Positions 14,515-22,423 of a stretch of DNA of 37,369 bases are shown here, one piece after another. The position numbers and the translations under genes were made by a program. This DNA comes from JBOGUF01 sp050696075 (GTDB lineage Bacteria > Chloroflexota > Chloroflexia > Thermomicrobiales > UBA6265). The notes under the pieces are model-generated. The model saw nothing but the letters and a program-made list of their open reading frames with translations, ran no database searches and had not been told where the DNA came from. The stretch spans positions 1 through 37,369 of the forward strand of contig JBOGUF010000133.1 in NCBI GenBank assembly GCA_050696075.1, in the 5' to 3' direction. Every line of letters starts with the position of its first letter. Position 1 is the stretch's first letter.

Positions 14515-16017
14515 TCAACCCCGCCGAAACACCATCGCCTCCGGCACAAACGTCGCGTCCGGCTCCATCGGGTACATCGGCCGGCGACAGCGGGTGTGGC
14601 CGAGAGAAGGGAGGTTGGCGCTGGTCGAGCCGGGGGCGTCGACGCCGATCAGTCCGCTTGCCCAGGCGGCGAAGAACTCATGGCGGCAGTGCGGCGACTT
14701 CTGGACGACGAGGTCGAAGCGGCGCGGATCCTGACCGTTGGCGAGGAAGAGGGAGCGGTCGTAGAGGCTGACCGGGCGACTGGTGACGACGACGGTGTGC
14801 TTGCCGACATCGAGTACCGCGGTGGCGCCCGCGAACCACTCGGTGCCGTGCGACTCGTTGACGAAGCGACCGTCGGAGAGAAGGCGGACGGCGCCCTCGA
14901 CTGGCAGCGGCGCAAATCGACCGGGGTCTAGTGTGGCGCCGAGCGTGGTTGTCACCCGATTGCCGACGCCGGCGGCGAAGGCGTCGCGCACGGCGGGCGC
15001 ATCGACGATCGGGTGGAGCGAGCGGCCCTGGTAGCCGTGTTTCATCAACCCCCGCAATATGGCGTTGCTGTCGCCGGAGGCGCCGGAGCTGGTCGCATCG
15101 GCGGCATCGACCAGGACGACGGTGCCCTGGCCGACGAGTTCGGATGCCTGCCGCACGGCGTCGTCCAGGCCGACGAGTGGGGCCTGCATCGCCGCCCGGT
15201 CGGCCCAGAAGCGTTCGGCGATGGCGACCGCTTCCCGGCTTGCCCACGCCGCGTCGTCGTCGGCAATGAGCAGGCTGTATGAGCAGAGGTCGGGCACGTC
15301 GGTAAAGGGATTGCCCCAGAACATGTTGCCGGCCAGCCCGCCGGCAGCCTCGAACGCCTGGCACTCGCGGATGCGGCCGCCAATCAGCCCGGTCTCGGTG
15401 ATCAGCTCGTCGCCGCGGACCAAGGCCGGGATGCGGACCATCGCCGTCACCGGCTTGACCTCGCGCCGCACGATCCGCAACAGCAGCCTGGCCGCTCGCG
15501 CGCCGGTTTCGGCGAAGTCGTTGTGGGGGTAGGTGTGGTAGGCGGCGAGGGCATCGACGTGGCGCAACATACGGTCGGTGACGATGCCGTGCAAGTCGAT
15601 CGAGAGGACGATCGGCACGGCTTCCCCGACGATCCGCCGCGTCGCTTGGAGCAGATACCCTTCGGGGTCAACGTCGTTGGCGGCGCACATCGCGCCATGC
15701 ATGGCGAAGAAGACGCCGTCGATTTCGCCCGTGCCCCAGGCCGCCGCCACGCCCGCGAGGAAGTCGCGCGCCAGCCGATCCCAATCGGCCGCCGCCAGCG
15801 TCCCGCCGGAGGTGATCGCCCGCGCGCTGAAGGCCCCGACCGCCTCGACCCCCGCCTCGGTAAAGACGCCCAACGCCCCGCCGACCTCGCTCGACAACCC
15901 CAGGTGGTACGAAACGACCTCGCCCCCGCAAGACGTTACGAAATCACCGTAACTACTTAGCGCCGGGTTGAAGGTCGAGACTTCCTGCTTGCATTCGGCG
16001 ATCAGGATGCGCGTCAA
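14515..16017 (-). CDS. M81 family (MlrC-like) metallopeptidase
   Basis: 500 aa. The start is TTG at 16017 with GGAG 7 nt before it. It is the same size as MlrC, the zinc peptidase that degrades linear microcystin. Two domains are visible: an N-terminal domain with the conserved start RILIAECKQEVSTFNP, DGVFFAMHGAMCAAND, a D-L-H zinc-type motif in VLSIDLHGIVTDRM, AYHTYPHNDFAETG; and a C-terminal MlrC-C domain with TVVLVDAADATSSGASGDSN and VQKSPHCRHEF. Family members act on unusual peptides or amides, so a microcystin role should not be assumed. It starts 11 bp after the sulfatase stop, so they are very likely cotranscribed. Confidence 0.92.
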   Translation of the reverse strand: MTRILIAECKQEVSTFNPALSSYGDFVTSCGGEVVSYHLGLSSEVGGALGVFTEAGVEAVGAFSARAITSGGTLAAADWDRLARDFLAGVAAAWGTGEIDGVFFAMHGAMCAANDVDPEGYLLQATRRIVGEAVPIVLSIDLHGIVTDRMLRHVDALAAYHTYPHNDFAETGARAARLLLRIVRREVKPVTAMVRIPALVRGDELITETGLIGGRIRECQAFEAAGGLAGNMFWGNPFTDVPDLCSYSLLIADDDAAWASREAVAIAERFWADRAAMQAPLVGLDDAVRQASELVGQGTVVLVDAADATSSGASGDSNAILRGLMKHGYQGRSLHPIVDAPAVRDAFAAGVGNRVTTTLGATLDPGRFAPLPVEGAVRLLSDGRFVNESHGTEWFAGATAVLDVGKHTVVVTSRPVSLYDRSLFLANGQDPRRFDLVVQKSPHCRHEFFAAWASGLIGVDAPGSTSANLPSLGHTRCRRPMYPMEPDATFVPEAMVFRRG

Positions 16018-16028
16018 CAGCCACTCCT

Positions 16029-17537
16029 TCAGCCGGGCGGTGCGTCGTCCCGGTATGGCGTCCAGTAGTTTCGGGGGTCGGTCTTGCGCCGGTATCCGCG
16101 CCTGGGCACAGGCAGCGGATCTTGCACGCGCATCATCCAGCCGGCCAGTTCGGCGAGCAACTCAGCCTGAACCCCCGCCAACGCGACACCCCCATAGATG
16201 TTGTTCAGCTCGAACGGGTCGGCTGCCAGGTCGTAGAGCTGCCCTCGGCCCTGCATGTCAAGCAGCAGTTTCCAGTCGCCTTTGCGCACCATGCGCAGCG
16301 TGCCGCTTTGCGTGCAGGCGTTGAGCTCGTCGAACGCCCGCCACTCCTCCTGGATGGTCAGACCCGGCCACTCCTCCCGCGTGTCGTCCGGCGTAAAGTG
16401 CCGTCCACCGACGCCCTGCTCGGCGTAGACGCTCGTGAACTCGGCGGCCGGGTACGTCTGGCCGGTCAGCAACGGCCATAGGCTGCGACCCTGGACACCG
16501 GCTGGCAGCGGGATGTTCATCCCGTCGCAGAGCGTTGGGAAGACGTCCACCAATGAGACGAAGGCCGCATGCGGCGCCGCGTTGGCCCGAATGCCCGGCC
16601 CGGTGAACGACAGGGGCACGCGCATCAGCACCTCAGGCATTTCCGCGCCCTTGCGCGTCAGGCCGTATTCGCCGACGAAGTCGCCGTGGTCCGACATGAC
16701 GACCAGCAGCGTGTTGTCGCGCAGGCCGTGAGCGTCGAGATAGGCGAGAAAGCGGGCGACCTGATCGTCGATGAGGCGGAGCATGCCGTGGTAGTTGGCG
16801 CGCGCCCTCGGGATGCTGGCGGCATAGTCGGGGTGTGCCCGCTCGCCGATGTCGCGCAGATAGCGCCAGGGATAGGACTTGTTGGCCAGCACTGCTTCTC
16901 CGGCGGTCAGCGGAGGCAGCGAGTCCGGCGGGAAACGCGAGAAGTACGGCTCAGGCGCCTGGTAGGGATTGTGCGGCTCGGGGAACGAGAGCCACAGGCA
17001 GAAGGGGGCGCCGTCGATCGAGGCGATCCAGCCCTGCGCCTGGGTAACGATCCGGTACGGCGCTTGGCATTCCAGCGGGAAGGGCGTTGGCTCAAGGCTC
17101 ACCCGGTGATGCAGATTGTGGAGCCAGCGGTCGAACGCCTGCTCCTGCCGCGAGCGGTTTGCCTCCAGTCCGCCGGTGTGCATATAGCGGGATGCGTAAT
17201 CCAACCGCTCGGTTTGGATGTGGGAGTGGTTCTTGCCAACCAGCGCCGTCGCGTAGCCATGCTCGCGCATGACGTCGAAGAGGTCCCGCTCGTAGGTGGC
17301 GTGGTCGGTTCCCTGGTTTTCGCGCACCCGCGTTGCGCTCGGATACCGCCCGGTGAGCAGACTGACGCGGGCCGGCGCGCAAAGCGGTGTCGGGGTATAG
17401 GCCCGATCGAACCACGTTCCCCGGCGGGCCAAGCCATCGAGAAACGGGGTCGTGTCGAGCGGATACCCCTCGCGCGCCGCGAGATCCACCCGCTGCTGGT
17501 CGGTCATGATCAGGACGACGTTCGGTCGCGAGCTCAT
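16029..17537 (-). CDS. Sulfatase (alkaline phosphatase superfamily, Cys type)
   Basis: 502 aa, ATG 17537. The formylglycine signature C53-A-P-A-R57 is followed by VSLLTGR. D13 and Q14 in IMTDQQ and the D-H pair in VVMSDHGDFVGEYG provide metal ligands. Activity requires a formylglycine-generating enzyme, which is not in this window. No signal peptide is seen, so it may act inside the cell. It lies 19 bp after the methyltransferase stop and 11 bp before the M81 start. The substrate (sulfated carbohydrate, choline sulfate, or a phosphonate monoester in related enzymes) is unknown. Confidence 0.93.
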   Translation of the reverse strand: MSSRPNVVLIMTDQQRVDLAAREGYPLDTTPFLDGLARRGTWFDRAYTPTPLCAPARVSLLTGRYPSATRVRENQGTDHATYERDLFDVMREHGYATALVGKNHSHIQTERLDYASRYMHTGGLEANRSRQEQAFDRWLHNLHHRVSLEPTPFPLECQAPYRIVTQAQGWIASIDGAPFCLWLSFPEPHNPYQAPEPYFSRFPPDSLPPLTAGEAVLANKSYPWRYLRDIGERAHPDYAASIPRARANYHGMLRLIDDQVARFLAYLDAHGLRDNTLLVVMSDHGDFVGEYGLTRKGAEMPEVLMRVPLSFTGPGIRANAAPHAAFVSLVDVFPTLCDGMNIPLPAGVQGRSLWPLLTGQTYPAAEFTSVYAEQGVGGRHFTPDDTREEWPGLTIQEEWRAFDELNACTQSGTLRMVRKGDWKLLLDMQGRGQLYDLAADPFELNNIYGGVALAGVQAELLAELAGWMMRVQDPLPVPRRGYRRKTDPRNYWTPYRDDAPPG

Positions 17538-17556
17538 GCGGCCCCGCGCTCCACCC

Positions 17557-18840
17557 CTACGCCTGCCCCGGCCAGCGCAGCACGACGACTTCCTCGCGGA
17601 GCTGATCTTGGGTGGCGGTCGCCAGCCGGGTGCGGAAGAGGTCCACGTTGACGACCTCGTAGCCGAGACGTTCGGCGATCTCCGCTAAGAGTTGCCCGGT
17701 GCGGATCATGACGCGGAGATACGACGCCTGGTCGCCGACGACGTAGGCGAGGTGGGCGCCGGGTTTGAGGATTGTGCGCAGGTCGGCGAAGTGCTTGGCC
17801 ATGCCACCGAAGTAGAGTCTCGTCACGCGGTGGTAGAGGCGCTCGAAGCCGGAGGTCTTGCCGAGCTCGACGCGGCGTGCCTCGATCTCGCGGGCGATGC
17901 GCTCGACCTCCGGCACGCTGCTGACGTACTGGTCGTCGTCGTCACCCTTGTAGACGGTGCGGGTGTTCGAGCGGACCAGACCGCGCTTGATCGCCTGCAA
18001 CTCCGCTTTCGTTTCCGCAAAGCCGAGCAGCACGGTTTCGAGCCGGGTGGTGCGGGTGTAGTTCTTCTCGTTCGGATAGGGCGGCGAGCAGATGACCGCG
18101 TCGACCGACGCGGGTTCCAGCACACCGATGAGGTCGCGTGAGTCGGCGTTGATCACCTGGGATGGGACGGCGGCAAGTCCCGCCTCCTGCAAGATCGCAA
18201 GATCGCGAGCCATCGTGCGGACGTTGCTGAGCCATGGCTCGACGACAGATGCATCGGCCTTCGGCGTGCCGACGCCGACTTCGGGGCCAAAGTGGAGATT
18301 GGAAATCGAGTAGACCAACGCCTTCGCCAGGGCGAGTCGTTCGTGCGGCGTGAAGCGCGCGTCATCTTGCGCTCGCAGCACGTCGAGGAGTCCGAGCGTC
18401 TTATGCAACGGGCGTGGGCTGATCGAGTTAGCGAGCAAGAGTTTGGCTGCCTCGGCGGACAGGGAGAGCAGGTGCGTATCGTCGCCGTTGAGCGCGAAAC
18501 ACTCGGTGGTTGCGGCCGCAATTCGCTCCGCGTGCGTGATCAGTTCGGCCGGGTCGGGCCGCCAATCGACCTTCACCGTACTAGCCAAGGCGGTCATTGG
18601 ATGCGCCTCGATGCCGATCGAGCCGATCCCGTGCTTCTTGCATTCAACCAGCGTCGTGCCGGTGCCGCAGAACGGGTCGAGGACGGTCGAGCCTTCGTCG
18701 ACGCCGAAGCGGTCGAGGTAGTGGCGGACGAGATGCGCCGGATAGGAGAGGACGAAGCGATACCAATCGTGTGCGGCCGAATCCGCGTCGGCCAGCCGGT
18801 TCATCGTGGAGTTCGGCGCATCGAGGATCGTCGTCGCCAC
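17557..18840 (-). CDS. N4/N6 DNA methyltransferase, orphan
   Basis: 427 aa from GTG 18840 with CAGGAG 12-13 nt upstream. The AdoMet-binding motif I, LDPFCGTGTT (54-63), comes before the catalytic SPPY (252-255, ICSPPYPNEKNY). SPPY points to N4-cytosine or N6-adenine methylation. The helical insert of about 180 residues between them and the C-terminal HFADLRTILKPGAHLAYVVGD may hold the target-recognition part. No restriction enzyme gene is nearby. The protein could be a regulatory methyltransferase or part of an unrecognised defence or phage-derived set. A palindrome (18890-18906) and a 23-bp repeat lie at its 5' end. Confidence 0.88.
   Translation of the reverse strand: MATTILDAPNSTMNRLADADSAAHDWYRFVLSYPAHLVRHYLDRFGVDEGSTVLDPFCGTGTTLVECKKHGIGSIGIEAHPMTALASTVKVDWRPDPAELITHAERIAAATTECFALNGDDTHLLSLSAEAAKLLLANSISPRPLHKTLGLLDVLRAQDDARFTPHERLALAKALVYSISNLHFGPEVGVGTPKADASVVEPWLSNVRTMARDLAILQEAGLAAVPSQVINADSRDLIGVLEPASVDAVICSPPYPNEKNYTRTTRLETVLLGFAETKAELQAIKRGLVRSNTRTVYKGDDDDQYVSSVPEVERIAREIEARRVELGKTSGFERLYHRVTRLYFGGMAKHFADLRTILKPGAHLAYVVGDQASYLRVMIRTGQLLAEIAERLGYEVVNVDLFRTRLATATQDQLREEVVVLRWPGQA
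18811..18833. repeat. 23-bp direct repeat, copy 1 (inside the methyltransferase start)
   Basis: GTTCGGCGCATCGAGGATCG plus TCG is repeated exactly at 18931-18953, 120 bp away. This copy encodes residues TILDAPN of the methyltransferase. Confidence 0.8.
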
Positions 18841-18889
18841 AGCCGCCTACGTCTCCTGTGTACGTATAGATCATCGGTTCGATGCGATC

Positions 18890-18906
18890 CTATCCGGACC
18901 GGATAG
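18890..18906. promoter_or_regulatory. Palindrome CTATCCGG-A-CCGGATAG upstream of the methyltransferase
   Basis: Perfect 8-bp arms around one base, 50-66 bp before the GTG at 18840 on the minus strand. The position suits an operator for the methyltransferase gene. No cognate regulator is identified. Confidence 0.45.
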
Positions 18907-18930
18907 CATTGTCAATCGAGGTTGTTCGGC

Positions 18931-18953
18931 GTTCGGCGCATCGAGGATCGTCG
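18931..18953. repeat. 23-bp direct repeat, copy 2 (upstream of the methyltransferase)
   Basis: Exact second copy of 18811-18833. Translated in the methyltransferase frame it again reads TILDAPN and then runs to a stop, so it looks like a duplicated gene-start fragment. Confidence 0.8.
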
Positions 18954-19126
18954 GATATCAATGTCGAACGTCGAACCGGTGGTGGCATCGCCCGTGCGTA
19001 CTGGTGCCCATCCGGCGGCGACGCGATGGGTCGATTTTGCGCAGCGTGTCGCGGATTGTTACCCTCTACGCGTGTGGAAGCGATGCCGGCGTTGGCCGGT
19101 CGGCCGGATGGCGGAGGAGGCGAGGC

Positions 19127-19504
19127 GTGACGGAGCAGCGGCATACAGCCGCGTTTGTCGTCGGCGCGATCCTGGGCGGCATCGCCGGGGCCGCGGCGAC
19201 GCTCTGGACGACGCCGAAATCGGGCGCGCAACTGCGGGCCGAGTTGATTGGCGCGGTCGAATCGGCGGTCTTGCGGGTAACCGAGGTCGGAGAACGGGGC
19301 CGGGAGGCGCTGAGCGCTATCTCGCCGCTCCCGACGGCGGAGCCCGAAACCGGGACCGCGACCACCCCGATCGGCGACGTGCGCGTATCGGCCGAGCCGG
19401 CCGCGGCCGGGCCGGCGGTCTTCCCGTCATTGGTCGACTTTGCGCCGCCCGGCGTCGACGTCGAGCGTCCACCCGAGTCCACTCGCCCGGCGCCGCCGGC
19501 GTAA
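19127..19504 (+). CDS. YtxH domain-containing membrane-associated protein
   Basis: 125 aa from GTG 19127 with GGAGGAGG upstream; the open frame back to 18806 is not supported. Residues 8-30 are a glycine-rich membrane segment (AAFVVGAILGGIAGAAATLWTTPKSGAQLR), the YtxH signature with its PKSG ending. The remainder is a Pro/Ala/Glu-rich tail of low complexity. YtxH proteins are linked to stress and envelope functions, but the mechanism is unknown. It is followed by a second, shorter YtxH-like gene. Confidence 0.75.
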   Translation: MTEQRHTAAFVVGAILGGIAGAAATLWTTPKSGAQLRAELIGAVESAVLRVTEVGERGREALSAISPLPTAEPETGTATTPIGDVRVSAEPAAAGPAVFPSLVDFAPPGVDVERPPESTRPAPPA

Positions 19505-19553
19505 TCGTCAGCGGCGTCGTCGTCGACGCGCCGTGACAGCAAAGGAGCCGTTC

Positions 19554-19706
19554 ATGATCGGACGCGCCAAAACGGCCGCCAAGTTCTTCACCTACGGTCT
19601 GCTCGTCGGGGTCTTCTTCGCCCCTCGTAGCGGAGCCGAAACGCGCACCATGGCTATCGATTGGGTCAGCAAGACGGTCAAGGGCACGATCGGCATGAGA
19701 GGATAG
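19554..19706 (+). CDS. Short YtxH-like protein
   Basis: 50 aa, ATG 19554 behind AAAGGAGC. The middle reads AAKFFTYGLLVGVFFAPRSGAETR, a single membrane helix ending in the APRSGxE variant of the YtxH motif. It is a shortened paralogue of the protein at 19127, which lies 49 bp upstream, and is probably in the same transcript. Confidence 0.65.
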   Translation: MIGRAKTAAKFFTYGLLVGVFFAPRSGAETRTMAIDWVSKTVKGTIGMRG

Positions 19707-19763
19707 GGGTTAGGCGTTAGGCGGATGTGGACGGCGCGTTAGCCGCCTTCCGCCTTCCGCCTA
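19706..19763 (+). repeat. Heptamer repeats and 7-bp inverted repeat in the rhomboid leader
   Basis: GTTAGGC occurs twice (19709-19722) and CCGCCTT about three times (19743-19762). TAGGCGG (19718-19724) can pair with CCGCCTA (19757-19763), giving a leader hairpin just before the rhomboid gene's GGGAG site. This could tune translation, or be a repeat insertion. Confidence 0.4.
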
Positions 19764-19777
19764 CGCGGGAGACGCCC

Positions 19778-20506
19778 GTGTTCCTGATCGGCGACGAGAA
19801 CCGTGGGCAGCGACTGACGCCGTGGGTGAACTACACCCTGCTGGCGCTCAACGTGCTGATCTTTTTCTATCAGCTCTCGTTGTCCGAAACAGAACTGGTG
19901 CGGTTCGTCGTCCGCTGGGGCGTCATCCCGGACGAGGTCTCCGGCGGCGAGGACCTCTACACCCTGATCTCCGCGATGTTTGTCCACGGCGGCTGGTTGC
20001 ACCTGATCGGCAACATGCTCTTCCTCTGGGTCTTCGGCGACAACGTCGAGGACACGATGGGGCACATCAAATATCTGCTCTTCTACCTCCTCTGTGGGTT
20101 CGCGGCGAGCGCCGGGCAGGTGCTGTTCAACACGGGGAGCGCGACCCCGATGGTCGGGGCCAGCGGCGCCATCTCCGGCGTGCTGGCCGCCTATCTGGTC
20201 ATGTTCCCCACCGGCAGAATCAAAACGCTGATCTTGCTCGGTTGGATTCCCTTCATCTTCCTGGTGCCGGCCTGGGTCCACATCGGATTCTGGATCGTCT
20301 TGCAGTTCATCAACGGCATCGCCGCGCTCGACGTGCGCACGGCCGAAACGGGCGGTGGCGTCGCCTACTTCGCCCACATCGGCGGCTTCGTCGCCGGCCT
20401 CGCCCTGGTCTGGCTCTTCCGTGACCGCGACGCCTACGAACGCCAGAAAGCCGCCCGCGAGGGGCATCACGCCTGGCAACGAATGCGCTGGGGAGAGCAG
20501 CAATGA
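19778..20506 (+). CDS. Rhomboid-family intramembrane serine protease
   Basis: 242 aa from GTG 19778, preceded by GGGAG; the open frame to 19727 adds unrelated residues encoded by the leader repeats. Six membrane helices can be drawn. The catalytic S129 lies in GASGAISG and H200 in FAHIGGFVAG, and the first-loop HGGWLHLIGNMLFLWVFGDNVED is the family signature. It cleaves membrane proteins within or near helices. Its stop overlaps the next ATG by 4 bp (ATGA, 20503-20506). The substrate is unknown; the two YtxH proteins upstream are possible partners by location only. Confidence 0.93.
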   Translation: MFLIGDENRGQRLTPWVNYTLLALNVLIFFYQLSLSETELVRFVVRWGVIPDEVSGGEDLYTLISAMFVHGGWLHLIGNMLFLWVFGDNVEDTMGHIKYLLFYLLCGFAASAGQVLFNTGSATPMVGASGAISGVLAAYLVMFPTGRIKTLILLGWIPFIFLVPAWVHIGFWIVLQFINGIAALDVRTAETGGGVAYFAHIGGFVAGLALVWLFRDRDAYERQKAAREGHHAWQRMRWGEQQ

Positions 20507-21090
20507 CTCCGACCTTCTTCGCGACGCCCGAGGAGTTCCGCGCCTGGCTCGAGGAACACCACGAGACAGCCCAGGAACTGCTCGTTGGCCTCTACAAGAA
20601 AGGATCGAGCCGACCGGGAATGACCTTGCCCGAGGCCGTCGAGGAAGCGCTCTGCTTCGGCTGGATCGACGGGATAGGACGGCGCATCGACGACGTCAGC
20701 TACTCCGTCCGCTTCACGCCCCGGAAGCCCCGCGGCACCTGGAGCGCCGTCAACATTGAACGCGTGCAAACGCTCATTGAGCAGGGGAGGATGCGTCCTA
20801 CCGGTCTGGCGGCGTTCGAACGGCGGACCGTCGACCGCATGGGCGTCTACTCGCACGAGCAACAGGCAGTCGCCTCGCTCGACGAGGCGGCCGAGCAGCA
20901 GTTCCGCGCGAACGGCGACGCCTGGACCTACTTTCAATCCCAGCCACCCTCCTACCGCAAGGCCGCTATCTGGTGGGTCGTCAGCGCCAAAAAAGAGGAA
21001 ACCCGGCACAAGCGCCTCGCCACCCTCATCGACGACTCCGCCCACCGCCGTACCGTCAAGCCGCTGACCCGGCCGACAAAGGCGAATTGA
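20503..21090 (+). CDS. YdeI/OmpD-associated family protein
   Basis: 195 aa, ATG 20503 after GGGGAGAG, overlapping the rhomboid stop. The pattern TFFATPEEFRAWLEEHHETAQELLVGLYKKGS, then LPEAVEEALCFGWIDGIGRRID, FTPRKPRGTWSAVNIERVQTLIEQGRM and PPSYRKAAIWWVVSAKKEETRHKRL matches the YdeI family (bacteriocin-protection-like). The biochemical role is not established. It is translationally coupled to the protease. Confidence 0.88.
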   Translation: MTPTFFATPEEFRAWLEEHHETAQELLVGLYKKGSSRPGMTLPEAVEEALCFGWIDGIGRRIDDVSYSVRFTPRKPRGTWSAVNIERVQTLIEQGRMRPTGLAAFERRTVDRMGVYSHEQQAVASLDEAAEQQFRANGDAWTYFQSQPPSYRKAAIWWVVSAKKEETRHKRLATLIDDSAHRRTVKPLTRPTKAN

Positions 21091-21113
21091 CAGATGAAGC
21101 ATACGGTCTGCCA

Positions 21114-21713
21114 CTACATCCAGGTGTAGATATTGAAGTCGAGATGCGCTCGTCGCGGATCCTCATCCATCGTCACGATGTCGAGAACACCCAAGCGATC
21201 TGCTTCGATCAGCATGGCCGCGTCGCTTGTGTCCAGGCCATAGTGGCCGATGAGACGCACCAGTTCGACGTCAAAGGGCAGGCCAGAGCGAATCGGGCCG
21301 AAGGTGTTCGTATCGGCGACGACGATGTTGGCTGCTATGAGGCGTCGACGAAGCTGACTCAGGTCAGCGGCGTGTTGTTGGGCAATCGTAGGATCGCGCT
21401 TGAAAAGATCGGTCCACCTGCTGATCCGTGCGCCATACCGCGCGTGGATGGCCGGCCGGTTGAGTCTCAGTTCTTGTTGATAGCGGATGCGGATCGAGAC
21501 GTGAAGCAGTTCGCTGTAGGCAGTCGGCGTGAGGATCGCGCGGCGATTGCTGGCCAAAAGATCGGAGAAGAAAGCTGCCGCTCGTAGCGCATGCACCGGG
21601 TCGGTCCGAACGGCAGGCACGAGCATGGCGGCCACGACGACGTTGGTATCGACGACGGTTGGGTCTGGCAGCGGCCTAGCGTGCTGAGAGAGATCGACGA
21701 GACTTCCCCTCAT
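21114..21713 (-). CDS. PIN-domain toxin
   Basis: 199 aa from ATG 21713; ATGs at 21725 and 21749 also lie in frame. Acidic residues: the first Asp in TVVDTNVVVAAM, the Glu in AYSELLHVSIR, the Asp in VVADTNTFG or DTSDAAMLIEADRLG, and MDED near the end. It is longer than a usual VapC because of an insert between strand 2 and the third Asp. It overlaps the upstream antitoxin gene by about 38 bp. Likely an RNase toxin, but the subgroup is not clear. Confidence 0.72.
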   Translation of the reverse strand: MRGSLVDLSQHARPLPDPTVVDTNVVVAAMLVPAVRTDPVHALRAAAFFSDLLASNRRAILTPTAYSELLHVSIRIRYQQELRLNRPAIHARYGARISRWTDLFKRDPTIAQQHAADLSQLRRRLIAANIVVADTNTFGPIRSGLPFDVELVRLIGHYGLDTSDAAMLIEADRLGVLDIVTMDEDPRRAHLDFNIYTWM

Positions 21714-21927
21714 CGATGAGGTCATCAGCATCCCACACGTTGCCGCCAATCAAATCTTGAAATGCCGCGGCGAGCAATTCCTGGTCATAGTGCTCGCGCA
21801 CGAAGGCCGCGAGTGCTTCTTGGGGGTCGCCGAGTTCCCGACGTAGCTGCTCTGCTTCCAGACGGTGACGTTCGAGCAGCCGCTCGAGCGCCGGGGTGCG
21901 TTGTGATCTCGTGACTGAAACAGCCAT
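21676..21927 (-). CDS. Probable antitoxin paired with the PIN toxin
   Basis: 83 aa from ATG 21927, with GGAG 8 nt upstream. A charged helical protein: RTPALERLLERHRLEAEQLRRELGDPQEALAAFVREHYDQELLAAAFQDLIGGN, ending DDLIDEGKSRRSLSAR. No DNA-binding motif is recognised with confidence. The assignment rests on position before and overlap with the PIN gene. A possible promoter is TTGTAT-17-TAGGAT between 21970 and 22000 on the minus strand, with weak boxes. Confidence 0.6.
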   Translation of the reverse strand: MAVSVTRSQRTPALERLLERHRLEAEQLRRELGDPQEALAAFVREHYDQELLAAAFQDLIGGNVWDADDLIDEGKSRRSLSAR

Positions 21928-22189
21928 CGGGCTCTCCTCTACGGAGGGTTCATCCCCACCCAGGCACGATCCTAAGCGAATGGATACGCGGATACAAGGG
22001 CCGTAAACGGCTATGCTGACAACAGCTATGTGCGGGTCGCCCGAGCGATCGACGATACGTCGGCGTTGATGAGGGCGATGAGTACGGCGATTGTCTGTCC
22101 TTGGTTCGACGAGGACATGCAACAGAGTTGGCGGCTGAGGCGCGCCGCGAGGATGCCGCTGGCCAGACCGAGCAGTCGACCGACCACTG
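21928..22189. other. Region without an intact gene
   Basis: No convincing coding sequence. The antitoxin's promoter region is at its left. On the plus strand one frame ends in TGA at 22191 that overlaps the GTG of the toxin remnant (GTGA), and it reads a helical charged tail (about 22100-22190) that could be a broken antitoxin. The upstream part is not recognisable. Confidence 0.35.
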
Positions 22190-22339
22190 GTGAAGTCCCG
22201 AACTACCACATGCTTTCGCGAGATGCTCGCGGCGCTGCCCGATCCGGTTCAGCGGCAGGCGCGACATGCGGACCGCTCAGGTCTCCTGAGATACGCTTTC
22301 AATCGCGCCCGTGTGATTACCCTGGAACACGATGTTTAG
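22190..22339 (+). pseudogene. Truncated RelE/ParE-like toxin
   Basis: From GTG 22190 the frame reads VKSRTTTCFREMLAALPDPVQRQARHADRSG and stops 49 residues in, at TAG 22337. The FREMLAALPDPVQRQAR stretch is the characteristic start of a RelE/ParE-superfamily toxin subgroup. The downstream half, with the catalytic or core beta strands, is missing. The start overlaps the preceding frame's TGA, as in an operon. The family call is from motif memory and the fragment is short. Confidence 0.45.
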
Positions 22340-22423
22340 CGCCAGACTGAACACCCGCACCGTGCCCGTCACCAACCCGCTGGCGATGTGCTTTGAGACG
22401 AACGAACAGGCGAGGTGCTCCCC

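Noticed and set aside
17557..18840. Restriction-modification system
   Set aside because: No endonuclease gene lies near the methyltransferase; the neighbours are a sulfatase and YtxH genes.
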